From Mactromeris polynyma (lineage: Eukaryota; Mollusca; Bivalvia; Venerida; Mactridae): 64,000 nucleotides of DNA. Shown one piece after another: positions 35,425 to 48,104 of this stretch (the stretch's first letter is position 1; every line of letters starts with the position of its first letter). The notes under the pieces were generated by a model that was given only the letters and a program-made list of their open reading frames with translations, did no database searches and was not told the DNA's origin. Where the stretch lies: NCBI GenBank assembly GCA_032209605.1, contig JASFXZ010000003.1:10356807-10420806 (forward strand), given 5' to 3'. Position numbers and translations under genes: made by a program.

Positions 35425-35938
35425 ACTAGCGGAAAAAAGAAACTGTGCATGTGTATAATATGCTATAACTTAGGAGGTATGTAAGGAATCGCAATAAAAA
35501 TTTCAACAGGGTTTTATCTTACCTTTATTTAACACCAGCTCAATTGATATGGTTATTGAATCAGCTGCGTCTTAGATAGAGATCAGTTTTCAGAGACGTT
35601 CTCTAAACAAAGTTCAGCTCATCAATACCGTGTATGTCCACCATTGGAATCGATGCATGCTTGACAACGACGCCGCATTGATGTGACAAGTGTTCTGAAA
35701 AATGCCTGGGGAATACCATTCCAGATTCTGACAAGCGCACGTGATAGGTCAGGTAACGTCAACGGCTGATTTTGGAGGCCACGTAACCGTCGCTGCATCT
35801 CATCCCACACGTGTTCTATAGGCGACAACTCCGGTGATATTGCAGGCCAGGGCAGCACATTCACATTGTTCTGGGTCAAACAGTCAGTGACGACCCGCGC
35901 GACGTGCGGGCGAGCGTTATCCTTTGCAGCGTGGCGTT
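35425..35938 (-). pseudogene. Tc1-type transposase, 3' fragment with its terminal repeat
   Basis: The minus strand encodes the C-terminal end of a Tc1/mariner DDE_3 transposase. DNARPHVARVV (35890-35921) carries the second catalytic Asp. NVNVLPWPA and SPELSPIEHVWDEM carry the third acidic residue (Glu codon at about 35814-35816). It ends with MRRRCQA...GGHTRY, stop near 35622. The outer end CTAGCGGAAAAAAGAAACTG (about 35427) is a typical Tc1 terminal sequence inserted at TA. The N-terminal DNA-binding half and the first Asp are missing; upstream sequence changes abruptly at about 35938 into the second duplication copy. It is not functional. Confidence 0.9.
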
Positions 35939-35944
35939 ACGTTG

Positions 35945-37184
35945 CTGCACAAATTTGCTATTGAAGTTAATCTTCGATTATTAATAATTGCAACCGCATC
36001 GCATCTGAGCATTAATTTACTATCGTTAAAAAATAACACGATCATTTTGATCTACACACCTTTAATAATGTCTCTGATAACATTAATATTTTAAATGTTG
36101 AACATGCGTCTTTCAAGTGTTGAACATGTTTGTAGAAGCGCTACACTCCTCAGATGAAGACAATTTCGGCTGCTGGTAAGACGTTGTTGCTCTAGAGAGG
36201 TTAACTTGGAAGTAAAGTTTTACTACGAGAAAATTGATGATGTGGTTGAAGAGAGGTTGTTGCATTAGAGAGGCTAAATTGTATGCAACGTTTTACTACG
36301 AGAACATTTATCGAGTGATTGAAGAGTGGTTGTTGCATTAGTGAGGCTAAATTGGATGCAACGTTTGACTACGAGATAATTTATCGAGTGATTGAAGAGT
36401 GGTTGTTGCATTAGAGAGGCTAAATTGTATGCAACGTTTTACTACGAGAACATTTATCGAGTGATTGAAGAGTGGTTGTTGCATTAGTGAGGCTAAATTG
36501 GATGCAACGTTTGACTACCAGAACATTTATCGAGTGATTGAAGAGAGGTTGTTGCATTAGAGAGGCTAAATTGTATGCAACCTTTTACTACGAGAACATT
36601 TATCGAGTGATTGAAGAGTGGTTGTTGCATTAGAAAGGCTAAATTAGATGCAACGTTTTACTACGAGAACATTTATCGAGTGGTTGAAGAGAGGTTGTTG
36701 CATTAGAGAGGCTCAATTGTATGCAACCGTTTACTACGAGAACATTTATCGAGTGGTTGAAGACTGGTTGTTGCATTAGAGAGGCTAAATTGTATGCAAC
36801 CGTTTACTACGAGAACATTTATCGAGTGGTTGAAGAGAGGTTGTTGCATTAGAGAGGCTCAATTGTATGCAACCGTTTACTACGAGAACATTTATCGAGT
36901 GGTTGAAGAGATGTTGTTGCTCAAGAGAAGTTAAATTGGAAGTAAAGTTATACTATGAGTGAAATTGATAATGTTGTTGAAGAGAGGTTGTTGTTCAAGT
37001 GAGGTTAATTTAGAAGTGAATATTTACTACGGGGAAAATTGATCATTTTGTCGAAGAGAGGTTGTTGCTCTAGAGAGGTATAATTTGTAGTAAAGTTTTA
37101 CTATGGGGTTATTGATCCAGTTGTTGAAGAGAAGTTGTTGCTCAAGAGAGGTTAAATTGGTTGTAAAGTTTTACGACGGGAAGT
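35945..37184 (+). repeat. Tandem duplication copy 2, first part, with expanded 73-bp minisatellite
   Basis: 35945-36180 matches 33838-34090. From about 36180 to 37184 a 73-bp unit repeats about 13-14 times: GGTTGTTGCATTAGAGAGGC, TAAATTGTATGCAACG, TTTACTACGAGAACATTTAT, CGAGTGATTGAAGAG. First and last units are the most diverged (TTGCTCTAGAGAGG, TTGCTCAAGAGAGG), and the middle is homogeneous. Confidence 0.92.
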
Positions 37185-37785
37185 ATACAAGTTTAATTCA
37201 AAATTTGAAACGAGCTGAAATGTGTATGATTTGTAAATTCCCCATTCAGCATAATTTCAAGCTCTGTAATTTGTGTTAGATACAGTGGAAGAAAAAAGGA
37301 TGAAATTTCCATGTGAGCAATCTCTGTGAGAACACACTATAATCTGTGTTAGATATTTAAGGGAAAGAAGAGAACGAACATTGTTAGCGTTGATTGATTT
37401 TTTGTGTGTGTTCGTGTCTCGTGTCATGTTCATCAACATGTCACTTGATTTTAACACTGATGTGACAATTCCTGTGTTTCTGTTCTATCAATGAAATTAA
37501 TCCCATAGAAATATTGATAATAGTATTCTGATGCTAGGCTGTTTGAGTATTTTGTTCTGTTTGACTTTAAATTTATAATTTTGCGTAGAAAATAGAAAAT
37601 CTCTTTCGGTTTTCTAGGTATAATGGCGAAAGTTTCAAGTGAAACATTTCCCTATTGTTGTTCAATGTAATAAAACCCCACCCAAAGAACATTTGTATAA
37701 AGTACCTACCTTTGATACTTATTAAATGTACCTGGAACTATCCTGGGTGAATGATCTGTAGACATTTACGTTTTTGATGGGTTCA
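37185..37785. other. Unassigned intergenic sequence
   Basis: No supported feature. This sequence has no counterpart in duplication copy 1. Confidence 0.45.
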
Positions 37786-38060
37786 TAATAATAAGTATTA
37801 TAATTCTTTATTTAAAGATGTACGCTCGATAAGCCTTATCTCACTGGAGGCCATCTATCAAACAACATAAACAGCACAATCATGCAAGTAATGCATATAT
37901 ACAATGTATAAACAATACAAAACATTCATACAATGCTAATTAAAACATTATAGAACAGTTCCATTACAACATGCAGTAGTTTAAAAATACAAGACAGATG
38001 CAACAAATACAGATAAAAAATATTGACATACAACAGCAGCGACCCGAGTATTATTAAGAT
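37786..38060 (-). mobile_element. LINE 3' tail fragment
   Basis: On the minus strand the segment ends AAATAAAGAATTATAATA followed by CTTATTATTAT, a microsatellite tail typical of CR1-like LINEs. Further upstream is untranslated-looking sequence. No reverse transcriptase remains. Confidence 0.55.
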
Positions 38061-38859
38061 AAAGATAATATTTGACATAACAGGAAGAATTTTAACAACG
38101 AGTGGAAGTGTTTCTCTGAACTGATTTTTTATATTATGTTATGAACGACGATATTTAAGTGAAAAAAAGTTAAATTACTTGACAAATATTCGTAAAATAT
38201 TCGTAAAAGGCCGATAGCGATTACTGAATGTTATTACAAAATGATAGTTTAACTCATATCGTTTGAATACTACGGTGGCATAGCGGTGACATCTGTGGAC
38301 ATATGTTGTTTTTTCTCGTTCCCAAGACTTACTAAGTCGAAGCGTCGAGATAACTATGTTGTGGGTCCGAGATAGATAAGTCGTTGCCACGAGCTACTAA
38401 GTCGTGGGAAAGAGTTCGTAAGTCGTGGGAACAAGATAAAAATAATTTCACGCATGTACTTTCTGTGAATCTAGAAGTGTTGAATACAAAACCAGTGTTC
38501 AATACCGAACAACTACAGTGCTTTAGCGCTTTGATTGGTAATTGCACTAATAAAGTGTTACCGTGAATTTGACACGGTGATGGCGTATCATTGAGTAATA
38601 TTTCGGAATTCAGTAACTATCTAGATTGAATACTGAACCAGAACTTAGACCGTTATTCGACTCTTTTTATTCTGAGTATTTAATCGAATACTAATATCGA
38701 ACCCCACAACTAGCAGGGACATTGACTTTTGCACGAACCCAAAGTAAATACAATCCCTTAAAGTTTTCAATCCGTGCTTTACTTTGAATTATGTCTAGAA
38801 GTTCAAATCAAATAATATTGATAAAAAAGCTTATTAACTAAACAATTATGAATGTATAA
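38061..38859. other. Unassigned intergenic sequence
   Basis: Short frames on both strands near 38175-38566 overlap each other and carry no motif. GTCGTGGGA and related words recur a few times at 38390-38430. Confidence 0.45.
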
Positions 38860-40110
38860 CACTTTAAGATTCGAAAGTTCTTTATACCTTTAAGAATTGT
38901 ATTTTGAATCGATAGCCAACAAGCCCTATTGAATATAAAATATAGATTCCCAATCGTTCCAAATAATTTTACACAGTTTATGATGATCCTCCCAGTACTT
39001 TGATTCTACACAGTCTTCGGTGCAGGATCAAATCGTTGATTTTGAATTCAGGCAACTCCGACACTGTTCGGGTTAGTCTTCGTGTATTTCCGTAGCCAAG
39101 AAATAAACGAAGAGCGTTTCCTTTTAAAATATTAGTATACCTGTATTAAACATTTTACCACCTCCCTTGCTTGCATTTTATATATAAATTTCCTTAATTA
39201 ATTTAAACAGGTTTGTAAAATTTGCATATATTAAAGGGAGGTAATTCATCAAACTGGTGCAGTCCGGGTATTTATTCAAATTCGAAAATTTCTGTCTTGA
39301 TAATTGGAAAACGACATTGCCCTAACTTTTTTCAACGCATAATATTATGGTACCAGTATGAAACTAAATGGAATATGATATCATGATACGCTCCCTGTCT
39401 GTGTGTAATTCGAAGACTTTTTTATGAATAAAAAAATGACGTTTAACTTCGTACATAATTAAAAATATATGAAACAAAATTTAGAAATGGTGCGATGAAT
39501 TTAAAGTGATCAAATTAAATTCAACGGAAATAATACAATTGCTACGATAATTGGAAAAAACAGACAAGGAGCGTATCATGACCGTGCGACCTCATACACG
39601 CATCATGCAGTTTGTTCGTCTCTAACAAGAGACAAACAGAAAATAATGCGTTAAAACCCCTGACAAGGTCAACGGCTACCCCTTCTTATCTAGGAGGGAA
39701 GAAGGGATATGGGGAAACAACCGCCAACCAAGTCAAGTGCTAAGCAGATGACCGCAATACGCTGGATTATACAGTCATTAACTCTGACACCTTATATACA
39801 AACGCTAAATAACTTGCCAGTGGCTTTGAAGAAATTGACTTGTCAATACATTATATTAGAGAATCTTATGTTCAATAATTTCAAATTAGCAGTTCATGAG
39901 GTGTATTTACATGGAAAACTTACGACTAAATTTAACTAACTGTTTTCAAAGTGTCGTAACAATCAACCGTATAATTAAATAAGTATTAGCAAAACAGTCA
40001 TTTCCAAGTTGGTATTTTTACCTACCAGTTGTAAATAGTAGTACCCCGGGGAATAATACGCAAACTATGCGTATCCATGTATCAGCGCAGTATTTTCACA
40101 CCCTTATACA
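38860..40110 (+). repeat. Tandem duplication copy 2, second part (partner 34203-35424)
   Basis: Similar to 34203-35424 over its full length with many substitutions and small indels. Shared words include CAGTCTTCGGTGCAGGATCA, TTAAAGGGAGGTAATTCA, GAGCGTATCATGACCGTGCG and TTTTCACACCCTTATA. Here the sequence continues past TTATA without a Tc1 end. Confidence 0.9.
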
Positions 40111-40519
40111 ACTTATATTGAAGCCGAAACACATACTGTTTATACATATCGAGGTACCTGCCGTATCTACATGACATAAGGAAGAATAAGGAAGTTCCAA
40201 TTTACAAACAGGAACACAGTAAATGACCACATAAATGGACGCATTACTGGAGTGGCCAGATTTATGAGGTCTACAAAATATGTTTTCCACTTTATGGGAT
40301 TCAGTGTACTAAGAGAGGCATAATGTTTGAGGTGTTTTCTACCCTGACACCGAAACCAAAGACCGTGATATCACACTTCTTGAATTATATACACGAGAAC
40401 TGGTCAGTAAACCAGGAAGCAGTCACCGAGAAGTATAAATGTATGCTGTTAGAACTTGTTTTCGCATGGTGTTTCGCTAGCTGTGATCGAATTAAACCCC
40501 CAGTATTTTTACTGACAGT
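40111..40519. other. Unassigned intergenic sequence
   Basis: The 69-codon plus-strand frame at 40323-40532 is unrecognised and not called. Confidence 0.45.
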
Positions 40520-40870
40520 TCCATGGCTGTAAATCGCTGTATGGTTATTATTTCTGTTTGTGTTTAAATGTATGTTGGGTTTCCCTTTACTCTGTTTGGT
40601 TCTGTCACTTTATATAGTTATTAATGTTATTTTCTCACCACTTTCGGCCTATTTTGCCAGCTATCTTGAGACTTGCCCTGTGATGTATTCCATCCATTTA
40701 ATCCCACCCCTGTTTGTCCTCTTTAAACCTAACAAGCTGTTCCCTAACGTAGTTACCCTTGTACCTCCTCAAATGCCTGATGTTTTGTGGACTGTTGATT
40801 TCCCGGAGGTCTGTATGGGGAGGCATTGTACGACGTTCCCCGTATAGCAACTCTCTTGTATCTTCCCCCT
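40520..40870 (-). repeat. Interspersed family A, near-full inverted copy
   Basis: From GGCTGTAAATCGCTGTATGG to CCCCGTATAGCAACTCTCTT, the reverse of 1270-1640. It has internal deletions around 40720. Confidence 0.85.
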
Positions 40871-40939
40871 CCTTTGTCACGCAGTTATTCTACTCACGTA
40901 TTTGATTTTGGTAATCAGCTTGACAATATCCCCGGAGAT

Positions 40940-41060
40940 TCCCTTACACTGTCTCAACTCCTAGTCTTTTTCTATGATGATGTTCCATAGGGTCTGTGTG
41001 CGGATGCATTGTCCTGTGAATGAGCCGCACTCGGTGCCAGCTTTATCCTTCCTTTGTGGA
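40940..41060 (-). repeat. Interspersed family A, subfamily B trace (inverted)
   Basis: CCATAGGGTCTGTGTGCGGA, then TGCATTGTCCTGTGAATGAG, resembles the inverted subfamily B core. It is heavily diverged. Confidence 0.5.
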
Positions 41061-41659
41061 TTTGTCAAGTCTCTGTCATATCGGCACACTGTGTGTTCAC
41101 CTACTGGCTAGAATCAAAGCGGGTGAAGAAATCGAGAAGGAAATACCACATACCATATCCACAGCCATCCAAAATCACAATGAGACATGATGAAAAAGTA
41201 TAGACTTGTAAACATTGCAATGACAAGAGGGACACAAGGTACATACGTAATGGACGGGTACCGGTATGTGGCAACATTATCACTAAGGGTTAAAAACTGG
41301 TTTTATGACGCACCCAACCTCCTATTGTACGATCACCCGAAACTGAACATGAAAAATAAATAATCAAAGAAGAAATTCGTCCGTATTAAACGTTTTTGCT
41401 ATAACTGATCGGAAGTCTTCAAACAAAATTGCCATATTTCTCTGACATAATATAAGTCCTTGTATTGTTATTGTAGACAATTGCTGAGACTATAATCATA
41501 AGGTTCCTATCACTATATGATAAATATCGTCTTATTTGGGTCGTCATATTCCCGCATCCAGAACATTGCTACGAGCATGTACAATAATACATCCACCTCG
41601 TGATGATATCGTAATTATTGCAATACCATAAACTGACAACGCATAAACATGTCTTATTA
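41061..41659. other. Unassigned intergenic sequence
   Basis: No supported gene. A faint family A resemblance near 41225-41270 is too weak to call. Confidence 0.4.
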
Positions 41660-41850
41660 AATTATGTCTTTATTACGTATTTACAGCGTAACTCATCCAG
41701 ACAGGAAAATTAATCTAACCTTATACAATTCTTGCGACAATAACAAGACAATCACAAAATATAGCAGACTAATCACTGAGACGTTCGATTATTTAGACTG
41801 AAACTGTCATTCGTAGTATGCTTACAATACTTGACAAAGCCAAGACGGCT
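41660..41850 (+). repeat. Diverged repeat shared with 10490-10715
   Basis: Counterpart of 10490-10715, colinear with indels. It ends where a LINE 3' microsatellite tail begins. Confidence 0.7.
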
Positions 41851-41865
41851 TGAAGGATGCGGTAA

Positions 41866-42200
41866 ACAAAATGATGATGATAATAATAATAAAAATAAGT
41901 ATAGCTTTATTTTCAGAAGGTGAACCCAAAATACTGTGAGCTTTACATTGATACATATAAGAACATAATTATAACAAATACAAAGCAAGTCTTATTTCCA
42001 TGTGGCCTTCCATAAAGCATTATACAAAAGGTTTAACTGGTGAGAGTTACACTTATTTCTTAAAGTTATAAATAATTAATTGATTATATATGAAACAATG
42101 TGAAGAAACAATCCAATTGTTTTTTGTTATTGCAAATTTAAAAGGATTGTATTATATCTTTTTTTTAAATTGTCTCGAAGGTTTTTCCACATCACTTCAC
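41866..42200 (-). mobile_element. LINE 3' end fragment with trinucleotide tail
   Basis: On the minus strand AAAATAAAGCTATACTTA runs into TTATTATTATTATCATCAT (41866-41896 on plus), the typical CR1-like 3' tail. Upstream sequence to about 42200 has the decayed look of the end of ORF2 and its UTR. No RT motif remains. Confidence 0.6.
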
Positions 42201-42609
42201 ATTTATGATAAAGATACGGTGACAGTTTGATTCGTCATCGGAATACATTCATAATGATCACTATTTAAGTCCTTAAACAAGATCTTAACCGTGTTGTGTT
42301 TTAAGAACCTTCTATTCAATCAACCTATATAAGACGAGTATTGAAGACAGTGAGGAGAATTGTTTCAATATTTTCAAGGTGGGCAATGTACTTAAACATC
42401 GTACTTTAATTTGATATCAAGTCCATTGTACTATTGCGGTAGGTCAAGTTTTATGAACGTTCATTTGGCATTGAATTGTTAAAAAAATATAGATTGACTT
42501 TATTTACTGTATATTTTCAATAATCCAATATGCATTTGAAAATCACGTCAATTGATACTCACAGTGCTCTGTATCAAACTCTTCCGTCGAAATGTAAAAA
42601 TCTATATTG
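42201..42609. other. Unassigned intergenic sequence
   Basis: No supported feature. Confidence 0.4.
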
Positions 42610-42813
42610 AGACTTTATTCTTGTCCGGTTTGAAGGGGTGATTTATAATGGAAATAACCATTTCGGGCCAAACTTATTGTCCGGTTTCTTGAATTAAGGA
42701 GTTTCTGGATTAAAGGGGTGATTTATAAAGTAAAAAAGTTGGGACCGGACAATTTCGGTTTAATAGGGTTTACGAGTTTAAAGGGGTTCCGTTTTAAAGG
42801 GGTTCCAGTGTAT
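42610..42813 (-). mobile_element. pogo-like MITE remnant of a second family
   Basis: The right edge, read on the minus strand, is TACACTGGAACCCCTTTAAA, followed by repeated ACCCCTTTAA modules and GGACAA words. The CACTG end with TA resembles pogo/Tigger-type ends. The left terminal repeat is not evident, so this may be one end only. Confidence 0.55.
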
Positions 42814-42839
42814 ATTAAATTTATATTTTATGAGTATTG

Positions 42840-42960
42840 TTCGAAAACTAGTTCATCTATCGTAAGCATCGATTGAGGAAGGTCGCGTGTTCGAACCCAC
42901 GCCGTTACATATGCTACTAGATCCCTGGCCTGCGTTTGGGATTATGTATAACGGTAGTTC
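42840..42960 (+). repeat. tRNA-derived SINE-like unit
   Basis: A good B box GTGTTCGAACCCA lies at 42887-42899, preceded by an A-box-like TAGTTCATCTATCG about 30 bp upstream. A short unrelated body follows. It is not a convincing functional tRNA. Confidence 0.5.
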
Positions 42961-43961
42961 TTGGACTTGGTCACGTGACTACGAGTACGGCGTGGTGTTA
43001 CAGTGAGGCAACACTGAATTGCCTACAAGTAGACAATGTCCCCGTATGATTACGTTAGTGGGTCAAAGAACGTAACACACATACGCTTACCAACATACTT
43101 TGATGTATTATGTTTTTTCGTTGTGTATTTTGTTTTCAATGAGACTATGTATGTGCGTATAAAAAAACAAATAATCGAGTTAAATAGCAAATGTCCAGAA
43201 AATGGATATCACTTAAAAGGGTCAAGGGTTTGCAATGTTTAACATGTGTCGTATTAGCTCTTTGCCGATATTAAGGAATTAAATCTCAATAATTTTAATT
43301 TATCAAAAGACAAGTCATTGACTATGAAACTGAAAGGTCAATGCAACAAATTCGACGATCGATCGATGATATATCGGATTTCCAAATATTAACAATACTA
43401 ATTGTCGTTTTGCTATCTCCGCTACCACCTGCTGTCTTGAATGTATCAGGTTATATTATCTTTGTTGCAACAATTGCAGCTGTTTCATTATGAGATTTGG
43501 TTTATAGAATCGTACTCATAAAATGAAGAAGTCGAGCTGCAAATATCACGCACTAAGTACACAATACAATGGTACGTTTGCTGTGTGTGTTAAGACAGTT
43601 TTATGAGGACGGAAAAATGACATTGTCTGGACTTTTGAACAATCCGTCTTCATTTTCTTCAGATTTCTTTTATTTACTTACAGAACATGATACATTTAGG
43701 TACATATCGCATTTTATTAGCTGAAGGAATAACACATGCAAACCGTAGGTGTCAAAACATGAGTCCTTGTGGCGACAGCGCAAGCACATATTATGACAGA
43801 ACTATACAATCAAGGGACAAAAGCTACTTCAAAATGAGTATATAAATTGAGAATGAAATGTCACGATATAAACAACGCAGGCACATCAAAAACAAGATGA
43901 GACAAAAGAATTGTTATTCTCAATATTTGTGTTCAGGTGTAATAAATTGTTTTTTTAACTA
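42961..43961. other. Unassigned intergenic sequence
   Basis: No gene or repeat supported. Confidence 0.45.
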
Positions 43962-44036
43962 TGGACTTGAAAAGTGTGGTCTTAATTTTGAGGTTGTCTT
44001 ATTATTGACGTTGACTTTAAGTGAGGCTTTACTGTA
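43962..44036 (-). mobile_element. pogo-like MITE, partial inverted copy
   Basis: Only the last third is present: TGGACTTGAAAAGTGTGGTC to AAGTGAGGCTTTACTGTA. The other terminus is missing. Confidence 0.75.
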
Positions 44037-44774
44037 CATCATTTATAAGTGAATAAAGCAAATGTAAAATATACACATACATTTGGCATGTCTTATGTAG
44101 AAATTGTCTTCGTTCTATTTTCGTTAGAATGCTACAACTCATTTGAGACCTTAATTATCGTACTTGGTGATGAACATATGTTTTAGACGACTCGTGAAAT
44201 TACTTTCCATCTAACACGAACATTAGCAAACATCAGTGGAAACGGTCAGTGACATACATTTTGCTAACATAATCACTTATATGCACTTATAGTCCTATTT
44301 ACCATCGTAAACAATTGTCTTTCTGACAATGGCATATCAGTGATTGTATTTGGAAACGAACATATACGCATATACCATCTATTTAGAGAGTACTGTTTAC
44401 GGACTAACTTAAACCAAATATAACCATATATAGTAACATTTACAACGTATTATCCGTCTATATATAGTTTCCCTTTTCTGAATGTTTTTTCTTAGAAAGC
44501 TGTCTGAGACAACCATTTGTATTCTAACGTACACATTCACTTAATACCGGCTGAAAATAAACTATATTTCGAAATCATATGCTTTTGACAACTAGCGATG
44601 ATAGTTCCTATGCGTCTCTTATTTAGAAGTCAGATACATTTAGTTTTGATATATTTATCACTACAAGCGCATATAGTGATCCAGCATTTTGTCCTTATTT
44701 GGTAAGATAATCACATTGACCTTTACCCTAAGCACTGCTGACACACTAAAGTTGAGTGGTTTCAACTTGAGTGG
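44037..44774. other. Unassigned intergenic sequence
   Basis: No supported feature. Confidence 0.45.
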
Positions 44775-44983
44775 TTTCCCTTGTTTGTCCATTTTGATTC
44801 TCCTAGTTATTCATTATGGTCCACCAGGCCATTCATTGTGCCCCTGTTCCCTAACGTGTGTACCATTGAGCCTCCTCAAATGCCTTATGTTTTATGGATT
44901 GTTGTTTTCCTGGAGGTCTATGTGGAGAGGCACTGTCTTATGCATGGGGCGTTCCCTGTAGCAACTTATTCTCTCTCTTCTAT
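44775..44983 (-). repeat. Interspersed family A, inverted copy
   Basis: CTTGTTTGTCCATTTTGATT through GTAGCAACTTATTCTCTCTC matches the first 200 bp of the family in reverse. The 3' third of the element is absent. Confidence 0.85.
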
Positions 44984-45289
44984 TGTTATGTTTGCAATGT
45001 GTGTCCCTATTGTCTTTGTTATTGATTTCATATATTTATTTGCATGTCTCCTTGTCCTTTGAGGGGAGCTGTGCACATTTACTGCTCGTTGTCAATATTC
45101 GGTGTGATTTAAAAGTGCAATATAATCAGATTATATAATTTCACAATAAATAGATACAGGCTATGATATAACTATCATGTTGTTAAGTGTTTATTTATCA
45201 TTGTGTCACCGCTATTTAAAGGGCCAGTCTTTCTGTCTTATGAGACACCTACTTTCTGAGCACATTTACTTCCCGATTCATATCCTTTA

Positions 45290-45452
45290 ATGTAAGGTAC
45301 CAGTCAGGTAGGCGCACGGCAACCATTATTTAACTAGCTTTCGGCTCACCAACCGGCCATATCCGAACGGGCTCCTACCGGGATTCAAACCTCCGACCTA
45401 CAGCTCCTAAGGTGGATGCCTTAACCACTCGGCCAAGGGAGATGGTACTTAT
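45290..45452 (-). repeat. tRNA-derived SINE-like unit
   Basis: On the minus strand TGGCCGAGTGGTTAAGGC (A box, about 45418-45435) and GGAGGTTTGAATCCCGG (B box, about 45378-45394) are both close to consensus. They are followed by about 80 bp of non-tRNA body down to the GGTACC near 45298. The tRNA-like part resembles a Leu/Ser type. The head is the best preserved in the window. Confidence 0.7.
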
Positions 45453-47372
45453 AATAAGTGGTTTTGACAGCGTTTAAGTTTTTAGGACAACACTTAATTA
45501 GTCGTTACTCTGATGAAACATTCCGAGATGTAGTTCTTAACACGGAATGTAAAAGGCATCAAAGTCTTCTACAGAGTTCACTTAGAGATATATGTATATG
45601 CATTCATACAAAAATGTGTAATTAAAAAATACCGTGAGCCCCACGAGACAGTGCACTTATATAGTATGTTGTTAAAACATACCACAATACCCCGGAACCT
45701 TTCAAACTTATTAAATAGTAAATGAAATACGTCTGTCTATGAAATGAAGATCCAAACCTTTCTTCCCGCTCAATTATATTACTATATAGGTGAAGTATAA
45801 TGTGTTAGAGCCTATTGAATTGAACGTTAGAAACCAAGCAGAATTTTACCAAGGATATGAAACAGCTCTTTTTATTGTCTAGCAATTATGAACACCTTTT
45901 TTAATTGTCTAGCGATTTCTGAGCACATGGAGTTGTTTTTGCTACATGCCAAGTTGATGGTGTTAGTTAATGTGTTTCTTTGATTTATATATCCCCATGA
46001 GGTGTCTGTATTCACGGCCGAGGTTCGTGTTATGATAATAGTTAATGTTTTGAGTAGCAACGTTTCGTGTACAACTATGATTTAAAGTCCTGTTTCTCCA
46101 AGGATATCAATTAACAACTGAAAAAGAACGGATGCATAAACAATGCCAAAGAATGTACAATGTTTTCCTGTAAACCATGTTGAGAAAATTCACTCAATGT
46201 GAATTGCACACTTTGTCTGCAGTTTCTTGGGCATTATGAATAAATTATTAATTTAATAGCTCTGAGTTGTCTAGAAGTGCTTTCAGGGATCTTAAAAGAT
46301 AATCATGTTTAAGACCATAAGTGCCATAATTTAATATATAAAATGTTTTACATATATAGCGGACAATAAACAACAGTAAGCTGACATAGACGAAAACCTG
46401 GAAGATACTTAATTCTATTATAACTCAGGCATACTGTTATAATACTGTTTAGTGTCTTCAAAAAGCAATCTCGCTAAAATGGTATCCATTATACGATACA
46501 ATGCTTTCCATTGTAGTATACTTAGAGATATCGAAGCTGATCTGATGATTAAATGAGATTGTCCAAACTGTACAGACTAATGGAGTGTTTTATTTTAGTT
46601 TCAGATTCTTGTTCGATAGATGATTAGGCGTTATAACATGTTCCTTGACATGAACGCGTCAGTCTAAAAGGATATGTAAATATTAATGCTTTAAATGATG
46701 TGATAAACACTGATAGGAGACGACGTGCATATGGTGAAAATGGCTGACAATATCCATCGACCTGTAACAGGATTGAGTCTTGTTATCACTGCCGTTGATT
46801 GGGATGCGGTAAAAGTTGATAAAAATGAAAAAGTCGAATAGGAAATGTCTCACTGAAAGAACAAAGCCACTACAAAGAATACAGAGACATAAAAAATTAG
46901 GGCTCGTATAATTTCAGATTTCTTGCATATCGACGATATTGATATATCGAAAGAAAATTATCGGCGAAATATCGATGTTTTTTATATGTATGTTTATGTG
47001 TGTATGCCATACCTATTTAAATGTTCAACTTCTATTTTTTATGATAACATGATGCCATTTTAGTAATGAATCAGTATTTTAACTTCACCGTAGTATGTTA
47101 TATTGCCGACATTTGGAATGTACTATCCACTATGGCACAGTTTTTAGAACAGCCGACTAGAAATCTTCGTTACGTTTTTTTAGTACATTTTTAAACTGTA
47201 CCCTAATCCTGTATTTTACCGACATAATATCGATATGTGTAAGTGTGTATCGAATATCGAGTTTGTATATGGATATCGATTGTATCAATGACAGCTCTAT
47301 CAAAATATACATTCATTTAAAGGTTTAATGATTACAACGACTAAAAGGGACACAAGACACAACACAAATGAT
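45453..47372. other. Unassigned intergenic sequence, 1.9 kb
   Basis: No frame over about 62 codons. Around 46920-47280 the words ATATCGA and TATCGAT recur, but no period is clear. Confidence 0.45.
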
Positions 47373-47520
47373 GGGTGAACATAGAGGTACCATCTTGGAA
47401 CGGACAGCGGCGAACATAGCTGTACCATCTTGGAACAGACAGCGGTGAACATAGGTGTACCATCTTGGAACGGACAGCGGTGAACAACGGTGTTCCATCT
47501 TGGAACGGACAGCGGCGAAA
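47373..47520. repeat. 35-bp minisatellite, about 4 copies
   Basis: GTACCATCTTGGAACGGACA followed by GCGGTGAACATAG repeats with starts of CATCTTGGAAC at 47391, 47426, 47461 and 47496, an exact 35-bp step. Confidence 0.95.
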
Positions 47521-47734
47521 ATACCCCCAAAGGGTTTAAACCTGAAATTTTGCTTCTACTACAAATTATCGACATGATGGATAGCGTGAAAACTTTGCAT
47601 GGAAAGATGAAAAATTATGAATTTAAGAGAATTTTGCTTCAGTTTCTGAGTTTCCTAAAAACCAAAATATGCATTTAATACACTGCTACATAAAACAGTT
47701 ATTACAATAGTAGCCAAAAGGTAGAACAGTACAA

Positions 47735-47985
47735 CTTACAAATAATAAGACCACCATTGGGATTCCTGGAAACTGGTATTCTTATTGAGGTGGTCTTAAT
47801 ATTAAGGTTGAGTACAGAGCAAAACAGTCAAAATTGACTGGAAAATTGTGTTCGTAATATTAAGGTGGTCTTCTTATTGAGGTGGTCTTAATATAAGGGT
47901 TAAATACAGAGCTAAACAGTCAAAATAGAGTTGAAAATATTGTTTTGGCAATATTGGGGTGGTCTTTAAGTGAGGTTTTACTGTA
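47735..47985 (-). mobile_element. pogo-like MITE, inverted copy with internal duplication
   Basis: Ends TTTAAGTGAGGTTTTACTGT at the right. The interior block of GAGGTGGTCTTAATAT and the AAACAGTCAAAAT segment occurs twice, making this copy about 80 bp longer than others. The left terminus is eroded. Confidence 0.8.
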
Positions 47986-48104
47986 TTTCTAGATTTGGTG
48001 AGAATCATTTCAGAAAATGATAGGTTGTCGATATGAATCATGACAATCTGTCTCGCCACGACAGATCATTGTATCCAAAACAACAGAAGAAACATTAAAC
48101 TATA

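Noticed and set aside
45378..45435. A functional Leu/Ser tRNA gene on the minus strand
   Set aside because: A and B boxes are good, but acceptor-stem pairing is incomplete and a non-tRNA body follows, which fits a SINE better.
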